A DNA stretch of 64,000 nt from positions 1 to 64,000 of the forward strand of contig NZ_QEOL01000011.1 in assembly GCF_003096715.1 (NCBI RefSeq), read 5' to 3'. Positions 1-7,008 of the stretch are shown here, in pieces (the stretch's first letter is position 1; each line of letters starts with the position of its first letter). The stretch comes from Paraburkholderia silvatlantica. Its GTDB lineage: Bacteria > Pseudomonadota > Gammaproteobacteria > Burkholderiales > Burkholderiaceae. The notes below the pieces were generated by a model, which saw nothing but the letters and a program-made list of their open reading frames with translations, did no database searches and had not been told where the DNA came from. Both the position numbers and the translations under genes were made by a program.

Positions 1-74
1 TCGAAGGCGCGGTAGCCCGTGCCCATCACAGTACCGCTCGCCTGCTTAAACGCGCTAAAGGCGGGACATCTTGA
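1..74 (+). CDS. 3' end of an unidentified gene (possible)
   Basis: Frame 3 is open from the window edge to a TGA at 72-74 and encodes about 23 residues ending LLKRAKGGTS. A good intrinsic terminator follows 27 bp later on the same strand, which is why this is treated as the end of a real gene and not noise. The piece is too short to name. The remaining body of the gene would lie outside the window. Confidence 0.25.
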   Translation, partial: EGAVARAHHSTARLLKRAKGGTS

Positions 75-100
75 TCAAGACCTTGAAAGGGCTGGCCCTG

Positions 101-136
101 AGACCCGCAATGCCTGGGGGATTACGGGTCTTTTTG
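101..136 (+). terminator. Rho-independent terminator
   Basis: Arms 101-111 and 121-131 pair over 11 positions with one C-A mismatch around a 9-nt loop, and a run of T residues follows. It would end transcription of the gene that enters from the left edge. Confidence 0.55.
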
Positions 137-302
137 TTACCGGAAATATTTCCGACAAACGGGAAACACTTTGCAGCGCGAGCACGAGGACAGTTCGGCG
201 GGCGGCGCGGGATTGACGTAGAAGAGGCTGTGCGCGAGGCTGCAAAAGCCCGGGTTTTGGGCGTTTCACGGGTTGCAGGCCTTTGGTGAAGGCCACCCAC
301 CG

Positions 303-389
303 ACTTCCGCCATCGTGGTGCAGATCGAGGGCTCGTCGTATCGCCTGCGCGAGCACGCCGATCTGCTGCCCGACCATCTGCGCAACCGG
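303..389 (+). pseudogene. IS21-family IstB helper ATPase, C-terminal remnant
   Basis: The translated stretch reads VVQIEGSSYRLREHADLLP. This resembles the C-terminal tail of IstB-like ATP-binding proteins, which assist the IS21 transposase. None of the ATPase core (Walker A or B) is present upstream, and the frame has no supporting start. It is a decayed fragment, and the assignment rests on recall of the family's tail motif. It sits next to an IS6-family fragment on the other strand, so the left edge looks like old insertion-sequence debris. Confidence 0.45.
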
Positions 390-525
390 TCGTCTTCCCT
401 GAACCCCGTGCCCGCCGAACCCGCTCGCTGGCGACTGGGCCGTCTCCGTAGGAGCTCACCCGATCACGAGGGCTCTGGTGCAAATAGGTGTGGTCTGGAA
501 GAGATGAGGCCTATCGAGAGGATTC

Positions 526-720
526 CTATCGAGCAGACAGGACAGCATTCCGGACGACGGGCGCACCGGTATCTTTGAGGCCGAGCTTCGCGGGGTTGAA
601 TTGGCCCTTGCGAATGCGATGCATCAGCTCAATGCCTGCAAGAGTGATTGCAGCGTTCCTGAACCGGTTGAAGCCGAGCATGACGTTGGTCCGGAACTTG
701 ACGTGACGTCTTCGTCTTTG
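526..720 (-). pseudogene. IS6-family transposase, C-terminal remnant
   Basis: On the minus strand the sequence encodes VMLGFNRFRNAAITLAGIEL, followed by MHRIRKGQF and a normal stop at 526-528. This matches the conserved C-terminal end of IS6-family DDE transposases, after the catalytic glutamate region (typically the QDHR motif, LGFK, AGIELMHMI and RKGQ). The N-terminal DNA-binding part and the D-D-E catalytic core are missing. It is not transposition-competent. It differs from the second IS6 remnant at 1600-2103, so two separate elements have landed near here. Confidence 0.7.
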
Positions 721-915
721 CCATCATGCTTCGCCGTGCGTTGCGGTTCGACAGACTCTACGCGATCGCGTTAGTGCGACAGAACCCGGTTTGCCCTATC
801 TCGCCGTGTCCGATCGAAAGCTGAGGCAGATGTTCTGCGACGTTCCATGAGGCCTGCGCCGATTGCTTTTTCGTGTTAGCTAAGCCAAACTAGACTCACA
901 TCGATGGAGGGTGCT

Positions 916-1149
916 ATGCAAACCGTGAATATTCATGAGGCAAAGTCGCAGCTTTCGCGCCTCATTGAGGCGGCCCTCAGTGGAGAAGAGGTTGTTATCG
1001 CGAAGGCTGGAACCCCGGTGGTTCGCCTTGTTTCTGTCGAGAAGAAGCCCAAACTTCGCTTCGGTCTGATGAAGGGGAAGATCAAGATTGCTGATGATTT
1101 CAACGCGCCGTTACCCGACGATGTTTTGGCGACATTTGAGGGTCGGTAA
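916..1149 (+). CDS. Phd/YefM-type antitoxin
   Basis: This 77-residue protein opens with MQTVNIHEAKSQLSRLIEAA, the DNA-binding fold of Phd/YefM antitoxins. It continues with EEVVIAKAGTPVVRLVSV and ends in an acidic, probably disordered tail that would wrap the toxin. The ATG at 916 is chosen because a GGAGG ribosome site lies at 906-910; an upstream ATG at 904 lies within that site. Its stop overlaps the start of the PIN toxin by one base (TAATG), so the two genes are translationally coupled. Such antitoxins usually repress their own operon. It sits between insertion-sequence remnants. Confidence 0.88.
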   Translation: MQTVNIHEAKSQLSRLIEAALSGEEVVIAKAGTPVVRLVSVEKKPKLRFGLMKGKIKIADDFNAPLPDDVLATFEGR

Positions 1150-1526
1150 TGCGCCTGTTGATCGATACCCACATTTTCCTTTGGGCCATGAGCGGCGACA
1201 AGCAACTCACGAAGAATGCCGAGGCCATCATGTTGAGCGCAGAAGCCGTTTTCGTCAGCGCCGCGAGCATTTGGGAAATTGAAATCAAGTCTGGAATCGG
1301 GAAGCTGGACGCAGACGTGAATGAGCTAGTAGCTCGCATGGAAGAAGCGGGCTTTCGCGAACTGCCCGTGACGGTGGCACACGCTGCCGCAGTTCGCGAT
1401 CTGCCCGATATTCACCGCGATCCGTTTGACCGGCTACTAGTTGCGCAGGCCATTACTGAGCCATTGCGATTGCTAACCAATGATGACACCGTAGGGCGCT
1501 ACTCCGAGCTTGTAATCACAATCTAA
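1149..1526 (+). CDS. VapC-like PIN-domain toxin (ribonuclease)
   Basis: This 125-residue PIN-domain protein is the likely toxin partner of the upstream Phd-type antitoxin. The acidic metal-binding residues of a PIN nuclease are visible: Asp6 in LLIDTHIFLWA, Glu43 in ASIWEIEIK, Asp91/Asp94 in HRDPFDRLLVAQA, and Asp112/113 near LLTNDD. Family members cleave RNA, often tRNA; the actual target cannot be read from sequence. Length is typical and the reading frame is intact, so the module looks functional. The combination of a Phd-fold antitoxin with a PIN toxin is common for this subgroup, whose PIN domains begin LLIDTH. Confidence 0.9.
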   Translation: MRLLIDTHIFLWAMSGDKQLTKNAEAIMLSAEAVFVSAASIWEIEIKSGIGKLDADVNELVARMEEAGFRELPVTVAHAAAVRDLPDIHRDPFDRLLVAQAITEPLRLLTNDDTVGRYSELVITI

Positions 1527-1599
1527 TTTTTGACTAACCGGAATACATGGCAACAGGTGAGCGATGCTGAAGATGATCATGGATCGAATCAGCGTGTTC

Positions 1600-2103
1600 G
1601 GGATCGCGCGAAGCCTTTTTCAGCAAGGCAATCAAACATCAGGGCAAGCCACCGAAGACCATCACGCTCGATGGCTATGCTGCCTCGCACCGTGCTGTGC
1701 GGGAGACGAAGAGCGACGGTGTGCTGCCGGAGGACACGAAAGTCTGATCCTCGAAATATCTCAACAACCTGATCGAGGTGCGACACGAAGTCGCTTACAG
1801 AAGTTGTTCGCCCTTCGCGCCGCATAGAAGGAGTGAACCACCGGTGTCACCCGGTGAACCTAGGAGCCTGAATCAAGAACGGCTCTGACAACGCAACGAA
1901 GCGCCGCAAGGCGCGGGGTACCCGACCAGGACCATCGTGCCGTCAAACGCATTGTCAAGCCGATGAAGGGTTTCAAGAGTTTCCGGTGCGCGCGCATCAT
2001 TCTGTCCGGCATCGAGTTGATGCACATGATTCGAAAAAGGCAGATGCACGACGAGCGAAACATCCGAACTGCGGCCGGGCAATTCTACTCGCTGATCATG
2101 TAA
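1600..2103 (+). pseudogene. IS6-family transposase remnant, split by an insert
   Basis: Two blocks in register with IS6-family transposases are visible. The first (about 1613-1777) encodes AFFSKAIKHQGKPPKTITLD, then GYAASHRAVRETKSDG and SSKYLNNLIE. The second (1927-2103) encodes QDHRAVKRIVKPMKGFKSFR, then GIELMHMI and a terminal stop at 2101-2103. Removing the 149 bases between them joins LNNLIE to QDHRAVK exactly and in frame. There is also an in-frame TGA at 1745-1747 where CGA (Arg) would be expected. The N-terminal third is missing. It is a dead element with three separate lesions. Confidence 0.75.
1778..1926 (+). mobile_element. 149-nt group II intron-like insert (degenerate)
   Basis: The insert begins GTGCG and ends AC, which are the boundary signatures of group II introns (GTGYG at the 5' end, AY at the 3' end). 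It interrupts the transposase between codons GAG and CAG without loss or duplication of coding bases. Visible hairpins are GCGAC/GTCGC at the 5' end, CACCGG/CCGGTG in the middle, GAGCC/GGCTC, and CGCC-GCAA-GGCG with a GNRA loop near the 3' end. No maturase reading frame remains and no full 34-nt domain V is recognisable. The best reading is a deletion derivative retaining the two intron ends; this is inference. Confidence 0.4.
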
Positions 2104-2162
2104 GCATTCCTATTCATACCGGAGTGCGTACGCCTCACTTCTCTTATCGCGACACAACCACT

Positions 2163-2744
2163 TCACTTTCTTTCCCGACGTCGTCGACAACGTCGGGCTG
2201 GACGCCTGGGTGCGTTGCCAGTCGGAGGTACCTCAAGATATTTCGTCCACCTGTCCCAAAGTTGCGGCTCGTTTGGCGACGTGTCGCGCGGCCAGCTATT
2301 ATCCCACCTCACCACCCATTCCCACTGCAGGGCCTCCCTCTCCGCGAAGGGTCCCGAGCCGACAATGCCGGTATAACGCTCCTCGGGATCGTCGACTTTG
2401 ATGTGGACGTTCTTTCCCACGGCATTAAGATTTAGCATATAACCAATTGGTTTTTGCGTTAGATCTGTACTATCGTTTGCCCTGAACCAGCCTTTCGCCG
2501 TCATGGGCGTCATGCCCATGCCAGCCGTGCGCCGTACAAGTTCGATGAATCGACCACGGTTCAATTTCTTTTCAGGACTAGCGATATCTTTCGCTATCGC
2601 GTACGGATGATGAATTCTCCCGGGTGCCAGCCAGGCCGGCGCTTTCCTAGAGCTTCCAGACGTAGTGTCCGTTTGTCCGCACCGCACGCCACGGCGACCA
2701 GCAACACAACGAAATATGATATCGGGGCATTGCGCGCCATCATG
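2163..2744 (-). pseudogene. Putative lipoprotein, frameshifted
   Basis: The minus strand has an ATG at 2744 (or 2741) starting a lipoprotein signal peptide: MARNAPISYFVVLLVAVACG, with a lipobox ending in Cys. That frame stops after about 47 residues. A second, overlapping frame carries the rest: WLAPGRIHHPYAIAKDIAS, then a soluble region with FIELVRRTAGMGMTPM and WDNSWPRD, ending at 2163. A one-base shift near 2640-2660 would join them into one protein of roughly 190 residues. The family was not recognised. The 3' end lies only 60 bp from the IS6 remnant, so the C-terminus (an Arg-rich tail) may also be unnatural. Confidence 0.5.
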
Positions 2745-2800
2745 TGATCGAACAATCGAAGAATTCCCATCGTTTTCCGTTTATCGGCTCGCGCCGTGAT

Positions 2801-3199
2801 TTATTTAATCAACTGCATCCCGGCAACCTTCGAGGCCGTCACGTCGAAAGTAGCGGTGTACTCGCACTCGGCTACGTACCCGGACCGCTCGATCAGGCAG
2901 TCCACGAAATCCGCTTTCGCAGATGCGACGAATACGCGAAGTGCCTTTCGCACCGTGTCCGCACCTTCGATGACCAGTTCCTTGGTGCCGATCATCGAGT
3001 CGATGAGATCCTTCATCTGCTCGCGCTCGACACCGTAGCACCGCCCGAGCACCCACACGACCTCGACCAGCGCGACCTGTGAAACGTACCCCGGCCGCTC
3101 GGCCGACAGGGATTCCATCAGCGCGGTCGCCTTCTTCGACTGCACCGCATCGTCCTGTGCGAAATAACGGACCAGCACATTCGTGTCCAGTCCGATCAT
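2801..3199 (-). CDS. PIN-domain toxin (VapC-like)
   Basis: This 132-residue PIN protein starts MIGLDTNVLVRYFAQDD. Probable metal-binding acids are Asp5, Glu46 (ALVEVVWVL), Asp97 and Asp100 (AKADFVDCLI) and Asp119 (TATFDV). It overlaps the stop of the upstream AbrB-type antitoxin by four bases (ATGA), the usual coupling in toxin-antitoxin operons. Activity would be RNA cleavage; the target is unknown. The sequence is unlike the PIN toxin at 1149, so the two systems were acquired independently. Confidence 0.9.
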   Translation of the reverse strand: MIGLDTNVLVRYFAQDDAVQSKKATALMESLSAERPGYVSQVALVEVVWVLGRCYGVEREQMKDLIDSMIGTKELVIEGADTVRKALRVFVASAKADFVDCLIERSGYVAECEYTATFDVTASKVAGMQLIK

Positions 3200-3441
3200 C
3201 GCGCGGATGCCCCCTGCTCGGCGATCGCCCGGTTCATGTCCTCGACCGACACTGGTTTCGCCGGCTTCTTCACGATGCCCTTGAGGGACGCAAGCGACCG
3301 CGTGGCCGGATAAACCTCATACCGGCCCGTCGCCTCGTTGAAGCTGAATTCGATCCGGTCGCCGGACTGCAAGCCAAGCTGATTCCGCACGTCCACAGGG
3401 ATCGTGACCTGGCCCTTTGAAGTGATAGTTGCTGCTGTCAT
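3196..3441 (-). CDS. AbrB/MazE-type antitoxin
   Basis: This 81-residue protein contains the AbrB (SpoVT) swapped-hairpin DNA-binding motif TITSKGQVTIPVDVRNQLGL at its N-terminus, followed by a flexible, toxin-binding C-terminal half. The ATG at 3441 is chosen because the motif begins a few residues later and a GGAGGT ribosome site lies 6-7 bases upstream. Longer alternatives would run through the palindrome at 3451-3486. The gene is coupled to the PIN toxin by an ATGA overlap. Antitoxins of this class bind palindromes in their own promoter, and a near-perfect one sits immediately upstream. Confidence 0.9.
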   Translation of the reverse strand: MTAATITSKGQVTIPVDVRNQLGLQSGDRIEFSFNEATGRYEVYPATRSLASLKGIVKKPAKPVSVEDMNRAIAEQGASAR

Positions 3442-3450
3442 GGTGACACC

Positions 3451-3486
3451 TCCGATCCTCCTTACTTTAAGGTAAGGAGGATCGGA
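3451..3486. promoter_or_regulatory. 36-bp palindrome over the antitoxin leader and RBS
   Basis: Bases 3451-3465 are perfectly complementary to 3472-3486, around a 6-bp spacer (TTTAAG on the plus strand). The palindrome ends about 10 bp before the AbrB-type antitoxin start. On the minus strand, the arm nearer the gene carries AAGGAGG and runs into the GGAGG ribosome site. It is probably the operator for the antitoxin-toxin complex. If transcribed, it would also fold into a hairpin touching the ribosome site, so it could act at two levels. Confidence 0.6.
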
Positions 3487-3797
3487 ATGCAAGGGCAAGG
3501 GCGCACGCGCTACACGACTAACGACACCCCACCTTGGCACGCGTCACTCGCCGAGATCAATCGCGGCGACAGCCTCGCGCTGATCGCGTTCGGACACTTC
3601 CAAATATGGCGAAAGGTGATCGAGTTCCGTTTTTATAAGTGGCGAATATCACAATCTAGGCGGGGACACGGTTGGCCGATATGATTCTCATATTTCGCAT
3701 GCGCCTTCCGTGGCTGATGCTGACAGTCGTTGTTGCGTTGCGGAGATAGAGCGGGCGCGTCCGCGTCTGCCATCGGGCCCGGTCCTCCCCACAGCGG
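3487..3797. other. Intergenic, no gene recognised
   Basis: No reading frame here has both a credible start signal and recognisable content. The stretch separates the AbrB/PIN operon from the transporter remnant, and its base composition is lower in GC than the core region. Confidence 0.5.
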
Positions 3798-4295
3798 TCA
3801 GTCAGTAGAATCAGCGTGTTGCGGACTGGAGCACCATAAAGCGGCCGTTGGCGACTTCACCCAATCGGCCAGTTTCTGACGCTCGCTGGCGAATGCACAC
3901 GGACGGTCGAACGGCCGCTCAGCGTTTGCCAACCGACCTTCGAGGGATCTCCTGATTTCTTCTGCATCCAACGCTGCTTTCAAAGCATCAAAGCCCAACT
4001 TTCTCGGCGCTCGTATATCAGGGGCTAGCCATTTCGGCTCTTCAAAATTCGGGACGACATCGCCATCGCGGCGATCCTTTCCCTTAATCGATGCCTGCAG
4101 GGACGCAAGGACGATCACCCCGCCACCAGTTGGCGTAAGCAAAGATGCCCTTTCCCCAAGCCATACGCTTGCAAACAAGGCACCAAAGACGGGTTCGCTG
4201 CTCATCAGCAGCGCAACGCGTGTCTGGGTGCTACGGCTGACCGCCTGGTTTTGCACGAAGAGTGCGTGAGCGGACAGGATCAGAGTTCGAATCGC
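3798..4295 (-). pseudogene. DMT/EamA transporter, C-terminal remnant
   Basis: The minus strand encodes HALFVQNQAVSRSTQTRVAL, then LMSSEPVFGALFASVWLGE and GGGVIVLASLQASI. This is the last two helices of an EamA-domain drug/metabolite transporter, a 10-helix inner-membrane protein of about 300 residues. The first 8 helices are missing. Upstream the frame runs into the 3' end of the response regulator gene and stops. The tail of about 95 residues after the last helix is hydrophilic (DAEEIRRSLEGRLANAERPF) and is not usual for this family. No good start codon or ribosome site is present; a GTG at 4256 is the only candidate. Confidence 0.6.
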
Positions 4296-4323
4296 TGTGA
4301 GCCGCGGGGCTGGCGCGTGCGCG

Positions 4324-4956
4324 TCACGAAACCGCCGGTGTCATGGCCAGTCCGTCCCGGATGGCGTAGGCGGTCAATTCGGCAACGTTGTGCAACGACA
4401 ATTTCGACATCAGATTCTGTCGGTGTTTGCGCACCGTCAGCACGCTCAGATCCAGTTTCTCAGCGATGTCCCGGCTGGAAAGTCCCTTGGCGACCAGCAC
4501 GAGGATTTGCCTTTCCCGCGCCGTGATCGATTGCGCAACGCTGTCGTGCACGATCTCCAGCGTATGCGCGAGCGCCTTGCTCACATACCGGATGCCGGAC
4601 AGCACCAGGGAAATCGCATGAAGAAGTTCGTCGCCGTCTTCATGTTTGAGCGTGTACCCGTCCACGCCAGCCGCCATGGCAGACCTGACTTCGGAAGCAC
4701 TCTGGTTGCCCGTCACGACCAGAATTCTGGTCTGCGGGAATTCGCCCCTGATCTGTTGCGCCAGCTCGATGCCCCGGCAGCCCGGCAAATCGAGGTCCAG
4801 CAATAACAGGTCCGCCTGTGTATCGCGCACGAGCTGACCGACCATCCGCCCGTCTCCTGTCTCGCCCACCACGCACCAGCTGCTCCTCGTCATTAGTAGC
4901 AGCTTCATACCGTCGCGAATCATGGCGTGATCTTCGGCAAGCACGATTTTTTTCAT
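4324..4956 (-). CDS. NarL/FixJ-type response regulator
   Basis: This 210-residue protein has a receiver domain (about 1-120) and a LuxR-type helix-turn-helix (about 145-205). The receiver shows the acidic pair in VLAEDH, the phosphoacceptor Asp54 in LLLDLDLPG, a Thr/Ser switch in VTGNQ and Lys104. The output domain has SITARERQILVLVAKGLSSR and TVRKHRQNLMSKL. The ATG at 4956 matches the usual N-terminus; an in-frame ATG at 4995 would add 13 residues. It is divergent from the hybrid kinase at 5099, with about 140 bp between them, and the pair is the likely phosphorelay. Its target could be the nearby autotransporter, but no binding site was identified. Confidence 0.88.
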   Translation of the reverse strand: MKKIVLAEDHAMIRDGMKLLLMTRSSWCVVGETGDGRMVGQLVRDTQADLLLLDLDLPGCRGIELAQQIRGEFPQTRILVVTGNQSASEVRSAMAAGVDGYTLKHEDGDELLHAISLVLSGIRYVSKALAHTLEIVHDSVAQSITARERQILVLVAKGLSSRDIAEKLDLSVLTVRKHRQNLMSKLSLHNVAELTAYAIRDGLAMTPAVS

Positions 4957-5098
4957 TTTTCTTTCACCATTTTCTGGGGCCACTCGATATCTCATTCTTT
5001 TGCGACAATGCCGAGCAATCGCCGGTGCGGCGCATCGTGCGGCGTAACGGGTTTCCCGAGAACCTGACGTTACACAAGATCAGACGCGCGTGTTCAAG

Positions 5099-6856
5099 AT
5101 GGCAAACAGAATACCTCACGAATATGGCGACAATGTGCGCCTGGCGCTGGTCAACACGTTATATCGTCAGTCGCCGCCTATCCTTTTCGGCAATATCGCC
5201 GTGGTCAGCCTGACGGTACTTCTGCTGTGGAACGAGGTTCTGCGACGCGATCTGCTGGCGTGGGCGACTGCCATCTATGTGCTGACCGGCATGCGGATCG
5301 TGATGGTGTGGCGCGATGGTCGAGCGCCTGAGCACCCTGTCGCGACAGCTATGCGTCGCGTCCGGCGATACATGTTCTTCTCGGCCATGTCCGGCTGCCT
5401 GTGGGGCTCCATGGGGATTCTGTTCTTTGCGCCGGACAACACCGTCGTGACAGTACTGACCTGCATTGTGCTGGCCGGCATGACGGGGGGATCGGTTGCT
5501 TCGCTGTCCTGCTGGTGGCCGACCTATCTTGGCTTTGCCGTGCCGACCGTGCTGCCGTTCGCCATTCGCTCCTTCATGTATGGCACGCCGCTGTTTTCCG
5601 TGCTGGGATTCCTTTCGCTGTTCCTGCTGGGAGTCAACATCGCATTCAGCCGGACCCTGCAACGGACGGTGCGCGACGCCGTGTTGTTGCGTTTCGAGAA
5701 CGTTGGCCTGATCCGGCAACTGACCGAGCAAAAGGAGCGAGCCGAGATCGCCAACCGCAGCAAATCGCAATTCCTGGCTGCCGCGAGCCACGACCTGCGT
5801 CAGCCCGCCCATGCGTTGGGCCTCTACATCGCAACGCTGCGCGCCATGGCCGGGGCACCGACCATCGGGCGCGCGGCGCTCGATGAGATCGCCGAACGCC
5901 TGCAGACGGCGCTGAAAGGCATGTGTCAGTTGCTGAATGTATTGCTGGACGTCTCACGGCTCGATGCGGGGGCGATCGAAGTCGAGCCGCGCTGTTTTCC
6001 ACTTCAGCAGGAACTGGACGCGCTGGAAAGCCAGTTTCTCAGCGCCGCCTCAGCGAAACGGCTGACACTGAGATTTCGCCCGACCGCAATCTGGCTGGAT
6101 ACCGATGCAGTTCTCCTGCGCAATATCCTGACCAACCTGGTGTCGAACGCGGTGCGTTACACGAACCATGGAGGCATCCTCGTCGCTTGCCGGCGCCGCG
6201 GCGCGGACGTAGAGGTCCAGGTATTCGACACCGGCATCGGAATCGCATCCGATCAACTGCCCAGTATCTTCAGGGAGTTCTATCAGGTCGACAATGCAGC
6301 GCGTGATCGGGAACAGGGCCTGGGGCTAGGCCTCGCCATCGTGCAGCGAACGGCCACCCTGCTCGGTGCGAGTGTCCAGGTGCGCTCGCGGCCTGGACGC
6401 GGCTCGCTCTTTTCCATCAGGCTGCCGGTCATGCAAAACATTCGTCCATCCGGGACCGGCGAGCAAGTGCAACAGGCACCGGCGGTCTCCGGCGGCCCAA
6501 AGAAGACGATCCTGGTCGTGGACGACGATCGTGACGTGCTGGGCAGCATGGAGACCCTGCTTGGAGCCTGGGGACACACCGTTGTCACGGCGCAATCTCT
6601 GGAACAGGTAATGTTGGTAGCCAGGTCACATGGCTCCCTGCTGGAATTTGTCGTGACCGATTACAGGCTGGCGAGGCACGTGACGGGTGTCGACGTCATC
6701 CGGGCGATAACCGACTCGATCGGGCGCCCGATACCGGCGATCATCATTACCGGCGATACCTCGACCGAAGGAATCAATGCCGCTTCGTCGAACGGATATC
6801 GCGTTATGCACAAGCCGCTCGATCCGCACGAAATGCGGGCGCTGATCGAGATGTAG
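5099..6856 (+). CDS. Hybrid sensor histidine kinase
   Basis: This protein of about 585 residues has a membrane region in the first 190 residues, with about five or six hydrophobic helices and only short loops outside. A HisKA domain follows with the phosphorylated His231 in AASHDLRQPAHALGLYI. The ATPase domain has the N box NLVSNAVRYT, the G1 box DTGIGIA and GLGLGLAIV. A C-terminal receiver has ILVVDDDRDVLGSM, Asp in VVTDYRL and Lys in MHKPLDP. A start at the GTG at 5090 is also possible. The lack of a periplasmic domain suggests it senses a membrane or intracellular signal. It is divergent from the response regulator at 4324 and sits 152 bp upstream of the autotransporter gene on the same strand. 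Confidence 0.9.
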   Translation: MANRIPHEYGDNVRLALVNTLYRQSPPILFGNIAVVSLTVLLLWNEVLRRDLLAWATAIYVLTGMRIVMVWRDGRAPEHPVATAMRRVRRYMFFSAMSGCLWGSMGILFFAPDNTVVTVLTCIVLAGMTGGSVASLSCWWPTYLGFAVPTVLPFAIRSFMYGTPLFSVLGFLSLFLLGVNIAFSRTLQRTVRDAVLLRFENVGLIRQLTEQKERAEIANRSKSQFLAAASHDLRQPAHALGLYIATLRAMAGAPTIGRAALDEIAERLQTALKGMCQLLNVLLDVSRLDAGAIEVEPRCFPLQQELDALESQFLSAASAKRLTLRFRPTAIWLDTDAVLLRNILTNLVSNAVRYTNHGGILVACRRRGADVEVQVFDTGIGIASDQLPSIFREFYQVDNAARDREQGLGLGLAIVQRTATLLGASVQVRSRPGRGSLFSIRLPVMQNIRPSGTGEQVQQAPAVSGGPKKTILVVDDDRDVLGSMETLLGAWGHTVVTAQSLEQVMLVARSHGSLLEFVVTDYRLARHVTGVDVIRAITDSIGRPIPAIIITGDTSTEGINAASSNGYRVMHKPLDPHEMRALIEM

Positions 6857-6880
6857 CCTGCGTGAAGGCGCGTGGGTGAC

Positions 6881-6899
6881 TACTGCATTTGCAGTATTT
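6881..6899 (+). terminator. Weak hairpin after the hybrid kinase
   Basis: TACTGC (6881-6886) pairs with GCAGTA (6891-6896) around ATTT, followed by three T residues. The stem is short, so termination would be partial. It could equally be a small operator upstream of the autotransporter. Confidence 0.3.
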
Positions 6900-7008
6900 A
6901 CCTCGACCGAGCCCATGCGTTACCGTCCGCCAATCGGGGATTTCTGAATTTTTAAAACGGATTTGGCGGCATAACGGCGTGCACGGCAGGTATCGGGGAA
7001 AGATAAAA

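Noticed and set aside
3487..3684. 65-codon plus-strand frame after the AbrB operon
   Set aside because: No ribosome site, starts at the edge of the palindrome, and has no recognisable content.
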